Source of the DNA: Adenophora triphylla var. japonica
Taxonomy: Eukaryota; Streptophyta; Magnoliopsida; Asterales; Campanulaceae
Reading direction: 5' to 3'
NCBI GenBank assembly: GCA_022495995.1
Contig: JAFEMH010002561.1
Coordinates: 267,270 to 331,269 of the forward strand
Length of the DNA: 64,000 nucleotides
The notes below the pieces were generated by a model. It made no database searches and was not told the origin of the DNA. It was given only the letters and a program-made list of their open reading frames with translations. Both the position numbers and the translations under genes were made by a program. Below, in pieces: positions 1 through 11,199 of this stretch (position 1 is its first letter; each line of letters opens with the position of its first letter).

Positions 1-1
1 T

Positions 2-196
2 GAGGCAATTAAATGGTTTGTGAATTTAGATGCCAGAAAATGGACATTGGCGCAAGATAGTGGTTCCAGATATGATATTATGACTACTAACATGTATGAG
101 GTTTTTAATGTTGTCGTGAAAGGGGCCCGTGTGATGCCAATAACAGCAATTGTTGAGACTGACTTTTATCGTTGTGTGGAGTACTTTCAAGTAAGG
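2..196 (+). pseudogene. Mutator-like transposase, C-terminal fragment
   Basis: One open frame enters from the left edge and contains MTTNMYEVFNVVVKGARVMP followed by an ITAIVE/FYRC segment. This matches the conserved stretch downstream of the catalytic domain in plant MULE transposases, where a TTN/SN-x-E-x-FN motif precedes a GAR-x-LPI motif. The family cuts and pastes Mutator-like DNA elements. The frame is cut at 196, where the terminus of a copia LTR begins (TGTTGGG at 197); the last few residues of the open frame beyond that are LTR sequence. No continuation was found to the right. The family call rests on a short motif. Confidence 0.6.
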
Positions 197-841
197 TGTT
201 GGGTATGCATACTTTAACCCTCCTAGCTTTAGCTTTAATTTGATTGATACCACAACCTCATTTATATTTTATGGACTTTAGGCCCATATGTAATGAAGCT
301 TAAACTTCAATTTTTTAGAACAAGTCCAATTTATAGAATAGGTTTATTTAGCCTTGAAGAATGACACAATTGCATTGGGCATGAGTTTTCAAAGTCAAGA
401 GGTTTTGAAGACACCAAAGCTGCATTGCTAGTCTGAAACCTGTGGATGAAAACCGCGGCTTAGCAAACGCTTGTGCATTCCTCTTCATGAAACCGCACTC
501 GGCAAGCCGCGAGTAAGCCTCCCATGTGAGACCTCGCGCCTTAAACCGCATCTCGCAACCTCATCCAATGATTGAAGACTTGAAGAAATTTGGACCACTT
601 TTGGTGATTAATCCACGTCGCGACGTTGAGTCGACCACGAGTTCAATCAATGTGACTAACGGTCGCTCGAGTTTAAAAGAATTTTGAAAAGGTGACAGTG
701 TCCTTCATCCCGAATGTCGGTGAGTCAGTCTGACAACCTAATCAACAACTTCGAACAAAAGGATAAAAGTGGACACGTGGACCAATCGAGCCAACCGGAT
801 GCCAATCTGTGTAAAATAGCTACTTTTTTATGCTTGGGTAT
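197..841 (+). repeat. Old Sirevirus-type copia LTR, piece 1 of 3
   Basis: It starts TGTTGGGTATGCAT, the same terminus as the sense strand of the LTRs at 18785-20271 and 31327-32807 but in the opposite orientation. The following 'taaccctcctag' and 'gattgatacc' words and the AAACCGC-rich stretch around 440-550 match those LTRs in reverse complement. The piece stops at 841 in 'cttgggtat', where a gypsy element interrupts it. It is much more diverged than the two LTRs of the complete element, so it is an older insertion. Confidence 0.8.
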
Positions 842-1672
842 TGATGACGCCCACGGCTTTTCGGGAGTCGGAGCGGTTCGAGGATATCGGCTAGGATATA
901 TTTGGTGGATTTGTGTACCTAGATCACAACACAAACAAGCACCGTTAAGGTCAAAGTTGGATGTTACTCCAACTCGGGCCCTCGGGTGTGAGAGTAAGAA
1001 TGCTTGAGTAATAAGGCTTTGAATACCTTTGGAGTGTGTGTGTTTAGGTTTAGAGAGTAAAAGAGCTTACTCGGTGTATATGGAACTTACCTTGCCCCGG
1101 GGTAAAGGCCTTCTATTTATAGGCAATGCCGTGGTGCTTGTTGAGGTAAGCAATGAGATCGGCCACAGGGGCACTTTGGTATTAGACCCGCTACACGTGT
1201 CGCTGACTAATTGGTCTGTCGGGGAGGGAACGAGGGGCTGTCCGGGGGCATGGCTGAAAGGGACATGAGCCGTGTAGCCAGGCTTATGGCATTAAATGGA
1301 ATAGTAGGCGCCGGGCGAGCCGCATTGAATGCGTGATGGGGGGCCGTGCAAGTGGCTTTGTCGAGCCGATAAGCTAACTTGCTCGGTAAGGCTTGACATT
1401 TAGCAGGGAAGCGGCTTGTGCCGCGGTCAGCGTTGTGCTCGCGGTCAGATATATGACGCGAGCACGGTTGATGCGGGCATGACTCCTGCGGGCACGGATC
1501 CCGGCGACGGGGTTCGAGGTCCTCGACGGGGACGGGCCAGGAGGGACACGGTGCTTGACCGCGAGGGCCTGTTGTCGCGGTCTTCCCTCCCGGCGGTCTA
1601 GGAAGCTGCTACGTCGGCTGGTTCCTTGGACTAGGCCAGGCGCGGGCCGGTCCGGTAGATCCGGGCTCATCA
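842..1672 (-). repeat. 3' LTR of the Tat element
   Basis: This is the 831-base left LTR; because the element is minus-sense it is the 3' LTR. It begins TGATGACGCC and ends GGCTCATCA on the plus strand. The sense-strand TATA box is the complement of CTATTTATA at 1113-1121. It aligns along its length with 12955-13794, with many differences, several of them multi-base changes at CAG/CTG words. Confidence 0.92.
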
Positions 1673-1690
1673 ATGGCCCCTAGCTCCAAG
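1673..1690 (-). other. Polypurine tract of the Tat element
   Basis: Read on the minus strand, the bases immediately before the 3' LTR are GGAGCTAGGGGCCAT. A G-rich purine run abutting the 3' LTR is where plus-strand DNA synthesis is primed in LTR retroelements. The tract is short and imperfect. Confidence 0.6.
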
Positions 1691-2066
1691 TGTGATTATT
1701 TATGGTGCGAGTGAGGAGCTCACTAGAAGCTCGATGCTGCCTCAATTGCTCCTCGCGCGAGCACCGGTGTTAGCGTTTTTCCTTGTTTGTTGCTTGGCCC
1801 CGTGGGCGAGGAACGTTCGGGAGAGCACCGATGAGTGACACGTAGTCCACTTGCGTGGCGTGCCTCCCGGTTAACGAGTGGGCCCCTTGGCGAGATGAAA
1901 AGACGGGTTGTTGGTACGTCGAGAGTACGTGTCGCTCATCGAGGGGCAATAAATGCAAAAGGTATTTATTTTTGAATTTTCAAACGTTTGGAGACGGTTC
2001 GGGGTCGAGGTAGGATTTGTGGGCTAATTAATACGGGTTAACGGGTTAACCCGTATAGGTAGGCCT
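1691..2066. other. Tat 3' untranslated region upstream of the antisense gene
   Basis: There is no protein-like frame here. The stretch lies between the polypurine tract and the TATA box at 2067, so on the plus strand it is upstream sequence of the antisense gene. A palindromic CGGGTTAACCCG-type motif lies at about 2036-2054, directly upstream of that TATA box. Confidence 0.5.
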
Positions 2067-2074
2067 TATAAATA
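2067..2074 (+). promoter_or_regulatory. TATA box of the antisense gene in the Tat element
   Basis: TATAAATA in the context GGCCTTATAAATACC lies on the plus strand, opposite to the element's own sense. A CT-rich leader (about 2110-2260) with no upstream coding follows, then a candidate ATG near 2267. This is the spacing of a plant core promoter, and suggests the antisense gene is transcribed independently of the LTR. Confidence 0.5.
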
Positions 2075-2266
2075 CCAAACCACTTAAACCTCGAAACCAC
2101 TTTTTACCGTTTCGAACCTTCGAGAGCATTTGAGAGAGAAAAATTCTTCTTTGCGATCCTTGTGCTCTTGCCTTAGAATCCTTTTCTCGATCCTTCTCTC
2201 GTAAGTATTGGGTGTTTTTCTTCTTCATCTCCTTCTATTTTTTTCTTTTACGGGTTTTGAGCAGAA

Positions 2267-5200
2267 ATGACCGCTCGTGAATTTGGACCCCGCCGTCAGT
2301 AGAACTAGGAGATGGAGCCGCCCCGAATGTCTTTGCCGTTTGTAAAAAGGCGGGGGGATTTTTAGGAAAGGTAGGCTTGGGGTGGCTTAGGCTGTCCTTG
2401 GACGGCTTTACGTATTTTTGTAAGAAAGCGAGATTGGGGGCGGTTCGTCCCACCCCGGTTGTGGGAGGGCGAGGAAAAAATATATATATAGCGGGATGTA
2501 TTGGTGTTGGGGGATCACAGTAGGCTAAGAAACTTTGTAATGGGGGTTTTGTGCGGAGTTTCCCCTTGAGAGAGATCGGAGCTCACGAACGCAGTTGAAC
2601 TTGTGAGGAGAGCGTCCGTGTCCCGAGCAGAGATAGCGATTGGGAGAAGTGTGAGCTAATGGACCCCACATCGAGCCAATCTTTGCGCGGGCGCCTGCAC
2701 GCTGAATGACCACTTTAGATGTTACGCCCCTTGAGAATTTGTGTTTCCCAACGTGGTGCCGCGGCCACAGGGAAACTAACCCCGGTTGATGCGAGCGATG
2801 GCGAGGAGGCTGGAGCCTCTGAACTTTGAGACTGGCTCTGGTGAGGTTGAATCGGAGATGGCCCACAGTGGTGACCCAGCGGTCTCTTTGGCTCCTCGAG
2901 CTCGGAGGCCGAAGAGGATGACCAGAGGAGGGGGATAGGAGGAGCAGCGGGGACATCTAAGAAGGCGTGAGACCGCTAACATTGTGGATGCCTTTTCGAC
3001 CACGACTCAGAGGAGGAGGAGGAGGAGGAAGTTGTGGCCCTGCCAGGAACAAAGGTAAGAGGCCGGTAGGGGGTGAATCTGGTCGCGGCCGTAGCAAGAA
3101 GACGAGGAGGTGGCCACCGTTGGTGGGAGGAGGACATTTACGAGGTTTATAACTTGGACCGCAATGCCTACAGTGTCGCGCACCCTTGGGCACATACATT
3201 TGAAGGATAAGGACAAGCTGCGGCCGAGACGGTAGGCGATGTCGCGAGGACAATAGGGCCTTGGTTTTCTATGGTGCCCAATTTGAGAACGGCTTTGAGA
3301 TTGCCCTGGACCCATTCTTCTACTTTTTCTTGGAGTTCGGCATTTGCCTCCCCATGCGCACTTTGACTCCCAATGCCATTAAGGGCTATAGTCTCCTTTA
3401 TCGCGGTCTGCATTCCGTGGCTATGAACCTACCACTGGCCGGGCTTTATGCTTACTACCGAGGAACCGAGCATCCCATGACATTTTGAGTTTGAAGGCTA
3501 GGAATTATTCTACCAGGACCTTCTCTCCTCCCTCAAATAAATTTGACCCGATGGAACCGAGAGGGACATCTTGGTCATTGAGTCTAGGTTTGGATGGCCC
3601 TTCTCGAAACCCTCAAATCCGGTCCGATGAAGGTGGCGCGAGTAGCTATCCGAGACCCTTCCTCTGCCGTGTTACGGCTGTGCCACTAGAAATACACGGC
3701 CCGGTATTTGGAGAGCGGGGAGGAGCTGTTTACGATGTGGGCGCCATCGTGGAAGATGAGCCCTATTAATATACTCGGGGTGGCTCCTCGCGGGGGCGCC
3801 CATGCCCCGAGTAATAATAGAGCCTGCGCCGTGACCACGATTGGCGGGTGCACGAACATTACCGGTTCGAGGCGGATTGTAAGACACATATCTTTGGGCG
3901 GCGAGTGCGATCCCCCGAAATAATTGGTCTCGATTCCTCTATGGCTGTTTGCCAATTTACTTTGCTTTTGATTTTGAGCTTGCTTTGCTAACCATTTTTC
4001 TTTCCCTCGAGTAGATCAGGACTGTACTGACTTCGATGGCCCCTCCACTGCCATTTGCTCAATGAAGGCCGAAACATGAAGGCAGACAAAGAAGGCGCCA
4101 CTGAAGAGGCGAGAATGAGATGGGAGGAGTTTCCTCGAAAAGACAAGGCAGGTGCCCGTTGTGAGCGGGAAGGCGGGGATACTGCACTTTGCTCCCGGGA
4201 TCATTACGCCAGGAACACGCCTCCACCTCCCGGGGTCCTCCACCGCCCAGCTGCTGTCCAGGGCGTCATCTCCAGCCGCACTATTGCCTCCGGGCATAAT
4301 CGGGAGCAATCGAGAAGAGAAGAGAGAGATGCGGATGCGGCGCGCGGGGAGAGGTCTCCAAGACCCGAAAGTGGGGGATACCTCGTCGCGGCCCCTGCTG
4401 GCGGCACGCTTCTACACTTTGCTCCCCAACCGCGGGGACAATGCGCTCAATAGCCTACCCTATCTCCTCGCTTGGCCACCCGCGAGGAGGCATGGGAGAA
4501 AAGGAAGCGAGTGGGGGCGTGCCGCCATTCTTGGGGTGGACTGTATGCCGGTGCGCCCAAAATTATAGCTTTGTGGGCATTGGGGCGATCAGCCGGCTCT
4601 TCGCCACGACTTCTACCACCGAGGTGGGCGAGAAGGAGAACGCATCGGCCACGATGGGGGACATTGGGGTTGCCACTTGCGAGGTAGGGACCTTTCCTCT
4701 GGCTTCCTCGCTTAGCTTTTGATGTTCCACCTAATCGACTTTCTTCCTCGCGGGTGGGCAACAAGGCCATGAGGCTCAGGGAGACTTGCGGACGGCTGTC
4801 CGTGAGATTGCCGATAATACTAAGGACACAGCGGGCAAACTCCATGAGTGGAGCGAGCCCGGAAAAGGTGGGTACTACGAGCTCCCTCACGGATGCCCGA
4901 GGAAAAGGAGCTCACCGAGAGTCCGATCTGAAGGGCTTCCGGGAGAGGGTGGCCAGAGTGGAGCGAGCCTAGAAAAGGCAAAGGGTCGGCGGAATGAGCT
5001 CCGCGGGCACAAGACCAAGGCTGGAGCAAAGAAATGAAGAGCTCGCAACCAAGCTAGGAGGCTGCGGAGGAGTCGGTCGGACTCACGGAGGCTAAGGCCG
5101 ATGAGCTCTCAGCTGCTACCTCTCACGCGGTTTGGTGGAGAGGGAGAGGATCTTTGGCGAGAGGCTCGCAAAGAAGGCTGTTGAGGAGTATAAGAGCTAC

Positions 5201-5737
5201 GATCGGTTTACCGCGGAGTGCTGGCCCGGTATGAGGCGGGGTCAGGACACGAATCCGGAATTTCGCGGCCGCGGGCGGGTTCTGTACGAGGGGCCGTTAT
5301 TGGCTCGGTTGTTGCTACTGGATGAAGAGTGCTTGCCGGGCACGCCTTAGTTCCACTTGTCAGGATGAGGTCGAGGCTTGGAGCTGTCCATTGCGGCCTC
5401 CTTGCCTCTGTGGCGAGAGGTGAGCCCGCCCTTAGTCTCATGCGAGTGGATGATCTGCGGTTCGGGAGAACCACTATTTCTCTCGGGGATGCCACTGGCT
5501 CGGGTTCTTCCCAAATGGGCTGCCATAGGAGACCTATTTCCTTCGCGGGCGGCTCCGGCTCCGGCCTCCGCCGAGCAACAAGCTGCTCCTACCGGCTGAG
5601 GTGACTCAGGAGACCGGCCTGCCTTCCCGACTCCGGACTCCGAAGCGGGCGCGGGGGTGCGGCCACCGAGGAGCCGGGAGTGGGCGGCGATGGAGCGGCC
5701 GTCGAGGAGCCCAAGGAGAATGCTCCCTCGGTATAGG
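2267..5737 (+). pseudogene. Antisense extra gene of the Tat element (gypsy-type 'Transposase_28'-like protein), broken
   Basis: This plus-strand gene remnant lies between the integrase end and the 3' LTR, antisense to gag-pol. The clearest part is 3261-3480, reading FYGAQFENGFEIALDPFFYF, then an FLEFGICLP segment, 'TPNAIKGY' and 'GLHSVAMNLPLAGLYAYY'. This follows the pattern (hydrophobic, PFF, L-x-PN, L-C/L-R, P-x-LF) of the domain annotated in plants as 'putative gypsy type transposon' (Pfam Transposase_28). An acidic/basic stretch (about 2900-3150) precedes it. A charged helical part follows, including 5132-5230 with AVEEYKSYDRFTAE, like the coiled-coil C-terminus of these proteins. Several frameshifts and stops break it. 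Extra, often antisense, ORFs at this position are known in Tat elements; their function is not known. Confidence 0.6.
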
Positions 5738-6859
5738 ATTTTTGTTTTTCTTTTTGTAATAGTGTAGGACCCTTTGTAATAGTGTAGGAATTTTGTAAAT
5801 ACTTCCTCATCTTTAATAGAAGAATTTTTCTCCACTTGGCTCCTGTATTTTTATCTTAATTGCTTGTCTCGTAGGCTATTTTGAGTAGTTTGGCAATCTT
5901 CGAGCATCTTAATACTTGCATTCTTGCCTTACCACTTTTCCGGCTTTTTGACTTGCAATTAACTTTATACTCTCCTTACAGCGGGCGTGCTTAGTAGGCC
6001 CTTTGCCCGCATTTTTTGAGTTTTCCTAACTCTTTATTCAAAACCCTTAGGTTTTTGTGAGAGTCGACCTTATTCTTCTATGATCGCGTTTGTTTAGCCT
6101 TGTGGCAAAGTTAGGGGTCTTGACCCCGGTTGTCTATTTGGCTTTGTTAAACTAGTTTGATCACTCTCTTCCATTTACACTTATTCCCGGCCTTGCGGTG
6201 TGGTGTAAGTCAAAAGTAGCAAGGCAAGCATACTTTCATAGGGCATGCGAGAAGGTGGCCGTGAGGCTATTTTCCGCGCAACGAGAAAGGTAGGAGCATA
6301 TTTTAGCATAGAGGCCCTTTAACCCTGGCATCTGTATCCCCTTATTGGAGGTTCTCACTTATTTGACCCTTTATTCAAAACTCCACTAAGGTTTTTCGTG
6401 AGGGTCTCGTGGCGATACGGTGAACGGGCTTATATGTAGGCCTTTGTCACATACGGGCATGCGAGTAACGGCCACTAACGAGGTCCTTCGCGCAATTAGT
6501 GGGTCGGACTTCGGTCGTTGTCCCAGCTAGAGTCCGTAGGCACGGGCATCGTGGCCTTTGTACCTACGTTCATCTATATCCACTTATTCTTGGTGGTGTC
6601 ACGCGAGCGGGGAGAGTCCTCCGCGATCACGGTACGGATCGTAATGGATCTTTGTACATATATAGGCATGCGGATCCTTAGATCTTTGCGCATCGGTAAG
6701 TAGGAGCTCATATGTTGGCTCTTGAACTTCATTTGGCATCCGCACGCGGGCATCCGCACTTAGCTTTTGAAATTTGGTGGGAATTGATTTTTGCATCAAA
6801 ATATGATGATAACTTCTTCCTTATATATATATAGTCTATACTCCTTCCAAAAAATTACA
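5738..6859. other. Shared 3' region between antisense gene and integrase
   Basis: The antisense gene (plus) and integrase (minus) converge here, so this is the 3' flank of both. I see no coding potential. There are diverged direct repeats: 'ttattcaaaac' followed by 'aggttttt(c)gtgag' occurs near 6032 and 6370, and 'ggcatgcg' words recur near 6244, 6458 and 6665. A T-rich stretch at 5738-5830 could be the 3' untranslated region of the antisense gene. Confidence 0.5.
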
Positions 6860-8011
6860 AAGACTTCAAAAGAAGTATCTCTTAAGGTGGTCGCTATTCC
6901 GGGAGTGCTTAAGCTCTTCTCCCTCTTTTAGTCGCAACATATAGGTGCCCTCTTTGACTATCTTTGTAACCTCGTATGGACCTTCCCATTTCGGGGACGG
7001 CTTGTTGAAACCGGGTTGGGTCCCTTGGACCTCTACGCTTACGAGTACCCGAGTCTCAGCGAAAAACTCCTTTTATTTACTCTTTTATCATGGTGCTTCT
7101 TCGCTTTGTTTGTAGTTCACCATTTTTTCATGTGCCGCATTCTCTTTCCTTCGAGATCGTCCAGGTCACACCTTACATTTGCCTCGTTTTGAGACTCGTC
7201 GAAGTATGTGACTCTGTACGAGGTAGGGCTACCTCAGCTGGAGCCATTGCCTCGACCCGTACGTGAGCGAGAAGGGAGTTTCTCTGTTGAATTTCTTATC
7301 GTGGTGCGGACAACCCACAATGCGATGCGGAGCTCGTCCGACCAACGTCCTCCTCGTCCTTCCAAATTTTTCTTTAAGGCGGTTAGGACTAGCTTGTTCG
7401 CGGCCTCGGCTTGACCATTTCCACGAGGATAGGCAGCTGCGGACTTACGGTGTTGCACCTTCATTCTCACACATTCGGCGGTGAATTTTGCGGAGAATTG
7501 GGTGCCATTATACTGAAATTATTGCTCGGGGAACCCCAAATCGACAATAGATGTGGTCGTGGACAAAGCGATAGTGTTATCCTCGGAAATAGTGGCGAAG
7601 CCCTTTGCTTCCGATCCACTTGGTAAAATAATCCACGGCCGCATGGCATACTTGATGCTTCCTCTAGCGATTGGAAATGGTCCAATAAGATCTATCCCCA
7701 GCGTATCAAACGGCCGCGATGGTACTACCAAAGTACGCTCTGTTGATGGTAGTCTAGGGATGTCATGAATCTCTGGCACTTATCACATTTTCTAACATAC
7801 TCCTGCGCATCCCTTCTCATTGTGGGCCAAAAGAAACCTTGGAATTTGATCTTGTACGAGAGGGTGCGAGCACCTGGATGTCGCCACAAACTCCTTCATG
7901 AACCTCATAGAGTAAGTTGGTGACCATGTGAGTCTTAACACATCTTAGTAAAGGCTTGGTGAATGATCGCCGAAAAAGCACCCCATCGAGGACGAGGTAT
8001 TTCGCGGACAC
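6860..8011 (-). pseudogene. Tat integrase
   Basis: Three minus-strand pieces in different frames follow the order of a gypsy integrase. First is the zinc-binding lead-in at 7817-8011, with 'YLVLDGVLFRRSFTKPLLRC' and 'LLYEVHEGVCG'. Next is the start of the catalytic core at 7519-7779, with 'RPFDTLGIDLIGPFP', holding the first catalytic Asp. Then comes the core end at 7234-7470, with 'NGQAEAANKLVLTALKK', whose Glu is the last acidic residue of the D,D-E triad. The C-terminal tail runs to about 6860. The enzyme would join element cDNA to host DNA. Frameshifts separate the pieces. Confidence 0.82.
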
Positions 8012-8346
8012 CGTTCGATGGCTCTAGCCTTTCTTGGATCCTCGGGGAGGGTTTGCTTCTCGATGTAATCCTTCATTTCATCCACCCGAGTCCACTTACT
8101 TGATCCTCAATATTGTTTATACGTATTCGATCTATAGCGAGTCTCTCAGTGAATTCAATCGGCAATTTGTCTCCAACTCACCAATTTCTTGCTCGGTTAT
8201 TCTTGAGAGGAGGTCGGCTTCCACATTGTCCTCTCTCATGACTTGGTTCGGCTCATAGTAAGTGAAATTTTTGATGAGGGTTTTGCGAGGTCACGATGCG
8301 AGTTAGTCTTGGGTTGATAGTATCATACTCCCCCTAATTTGATTAA

Positions 8347-8640
8347 CTATGAAATTTGAGAGTCACTATTGATCTCAATATTACGAACTCCCAAGTCTCT
8401 TGCCAATTCCATGCCCGCTATAATCGCTTCATATTCGGCTGATTGTTTGATGCCTCGAACTTGAACCTTAAGGCCCTCATAAATTTCTCCCGCGGGTGCA
8501 ATCGAAGTATGCCCGCTCCAGCTGATTAACTTGCTCGCGGAGCCGTCCACATATAAAGTCCACCTCTTACGGACGCTCCCTTGGTTGAACAATTTACGTG
8601 CTCGGGCTTTTTGGGTCATCTTCGATTACGCTCGCTTTCT
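8347..8640 (-). pseudogene. Archaeal-type RNase H domain of the Tat polyprotein
   Basis: The frame reads RKRWTLYVDGSASKLISWSG, then 'SAEYEAIIAGMELARDLGV' and 'INSDSQIS'. The D-G-S, E-Y-E-A and S-D-S-Q positions match the catalytic Asp, Glu and Asp of RNase H. A second RNase H between the usual one and integrase is diagnostic of the Tat lineage. The surrounding polyprotein is broken. Confidence 0.8.
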
Positions 8641-10060
8641 TTTCCGAGGTCATTTGTCCGCCATTTGAATGATGATTCTACTACAAAATCAACTAAGGCT
8701 GCGCTTTGATTGTCTTTCTCGGGGAGTAGGTGATGCGGAACTCGGTGAGCTCTATAGACCAAGCTAGCATTCTCCCAGGGACTCTGGTTTATGTAAAACC
8801 TTTCTAAGCGGGGCCTCGGTTAGTACGGTTATAGGATGTGCGAGAAAAGTAGGCTCTTAATTTTCGAGCGAGATACAAGCAAGGCGTAAGCTAACTTTTC
8901 TATATTAAGATAACGCCCTTCTACGGCGGACGGTGCCTTACTTACATAATAAAGCTGGTTTTGGGAGTTATTCTCCTCCCTCACAAACATTTGCTCTTGC
9001 CCGGATCGATATGACTAAATATAGAAAAAGCTCTTCTCAGAGGCCGCTCTTGATAGAGGTGGTGCCCGAGGTATGTCTTGACTTCTTCAAAAGCGATGGC
9101 ACTCGGTGCTCCATGTAAATTCATCGGCTCTCTTCCCCCTTTGAGAGTTTTGAAGAAGGGGAGGCATCTCTCTGTGACCGCGAGATGAAGCGGCGAAGTG
9201 CGGTGATGCGACCATTGAGTTTTGTACATCCTTCACGCGGGCGGGAGGTTTCATGTCTAATAGGGCTGGATTTTCTACGGATTAGCCTCTATCCCTCTTT
9301 GGTTGACCATGAATCAGGAACTTGCCCGCCTTGACCCCGAAAGCGCACTTAAGGGGGTTTAGCTTCATCTTTGTTATGGCGCAAGTTTTTGAAGGTTTCC
9401 TCCACATCGAGCTCGTGGGAGTTTTCCTTAGTTTTTATGACCGTGTCGTCGATGTAAGCCTCAGTTTACTGCCTAGTTGGTTTTTAAAGACCCAGTTGAC
9501 CATGCGGCGATATGTGGCTCCTGCATTTTTTAGCCCGAAGGGCATCATAGTGTAGCGGTATGTCTTGCCCGCGGCAATGAAGGCTACGGAGCGGACATCT
9601 TCGGGAGCCATCTGGATGCAGTGGTAGCCGGAGTAGGCATCGATGAAGCTTAGAACCACTGTGTCCGGCTATAGAATCCACCAATCTGTCTATGCGAGGA
9701 AGAGGGAAGCAATCTTTGGGGCATGCTTTGTTGAGATCGGTGAAATCAACGCACATCCTCCATTTGCCATTGGATTTCTTAACCATGACCACATTGGCCG
9801 GCCACTTGGGGTAGGAGATCTCCTTTATTATCCCGCTTTTAGCAACTTTTCCACCTCTTCCTTGATGGCAATCTCTTTCTCAGGGAGAAATATCTGGATT
9901 TTGGTGAATGTTTTTGAAGGAGGGTCATCGTTGATTTTATGGAGGATCACGTCCTCGCGATGCCTTGCATATCTTCCACCCTCAGCGAACACATCGCAAT
10001 TTGCTCTAAGGAACTCAATAAGTATCCTTCTTTCCTCATTTGTGAATTTCCATTGACCTT
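8641..10060 (-). pseudogene. Tat reverse transcriptase and RNase H
   Basis: Minus-strand frames give 'VMVKKSNGKWRMCVDFTDLN' and 'KACPKDCFPLPRID' (9484-9792), then 'SFIDAYSGYHCIQMAPED' and 'YTMMPFGLKNAGATY' (9435-9659), which are reverse transcriptase motifs. The catalytic YIDD box is encoded at 9445-9456. The connection/RNase H region follows (8981-9229, with 'ERCLPFFKTLKG') and continues to about 8700. The protein would copy element RNA into DNA in cytoplasmic particles. Frameshifts at several points, including just before YIDD, make it non-functional as read. Confidence 0.88.
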
Positions 10061-10559
10061 AAGCTTGTTTGCTCGGGGAAGTGGGGATTGATTACCACCT
10101 CCTCGAGCTCGTCGTTAGGTTGAAGGTCGGCGATTTCACGATTGTGCGAGGAGTCAATGACAATAGTTGGGGGGTTGACACGAGCTTCGGTCGGTGTTGC
10201 CATTGAATATATGATATCGCGGTCAATTTCCCCCTCTATTCCTCGATCAATATATCCTCCCTCAACGGGCGGCCAAGGCTTTGATTTTACGCTCATCTTG
10301 AGCTCCGCGCTTTGTGGAATGGAAAGAAAGCATGCCAATTGGTACGGGTGGCGGCGGGAGTGCAAGGGCTTTCCCCTTTGTTGATTTGTCCTCGCCTTTT
10401 CCCTCTATTATTTTGTCCTTGCCCTCTATCTGTCTGCGGGCGGGATGTCAGCCTTTCTGTTCTTTCCTTTTTTCCTCCGGTGCTCGGAGGAATCTCCCGG
10501 CTGGTTCTTGATGGTAGCAACCCCGCCGGGTGTTAAATTTCACCCTTTGGTGGGGACGG

Positions 10560-11118
10560 ACGCAACTATTCCCAATTCGGCTGGCGATTCTGTGAGAATG
10601 GCATTGTATTGGGAAGGAAGATCGACCACCATGAAAGTTATCTTGGCCGTCTTACGCATGGGTTTTCCCCAATAGCTACGTCAAACACAATCGTCCCCTT
10701 TACCCTTACAGGCGTGGTTTGTGAAGCCTTCGAGCATGCCCGCATATGGAGTGAGATGTGCTTAGTCATTCTCATTCCAATCAAAGTATGGTAGTAAAGT
10801 ATGTCGCGGGCGGCTCCGGTATCTACCAACACACGGCCTATGTTTGCCGGTTGATTCTCATTACGAGGGTGAGTGGGCGTGTGGAATGAAAAAGGGTGGA
10901 GGCAAGTTCGCTCCTTTTGAACCCAATTTCCGGCTCTTCCTCCGGGGCCGGGCGGGGATGGAAAAAACCTTCTCTAATGTCCGAATTTGGAGAGACAAGC
11001 GCCTACTAGTGGGAGGTTCCTCCCCGATGAAGTTAATGTCGTAGTCCCCAAAATCGTCATCATTATTATCTCTTTCATTCTGTCTGGTCCCCGGGTGTGT
11101 CGTGCCATTCTTGATCAT
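10560..11118 (-). pseudogene. Tat aspartic protease region
   Basis: 'MLVDTGAARDILYYHTLIGM' (from 10832) contains the D-T-G active site of retroelement aspartic proteases in the form usual for Tat (VD-x-G-x-x-x-DILY). Upstream, 10861-11118 encodes the acidic segment 'DYDINFIGEEPPTSRR' that normally precedes it. The protease would cut the Gag-Pol polyprotein. A frame change separates the two parts. Confidence 0.72.
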
Positions 11119-11199
11119 TGTTATTGGGGGCGATGTGGTTCCCTTAACCCAGCTTGGTTAGCTCCCAGTTATTAATTTTCTGTTTGGATTACTCGCTTG

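Noticed and set aside
2525..3315. Several Pro/Arg-rich minus-strand frames
   Set aside because: Shadows of the GC-rich plus-strand antisense gene, with no family motif and no link to gag-pol frames.
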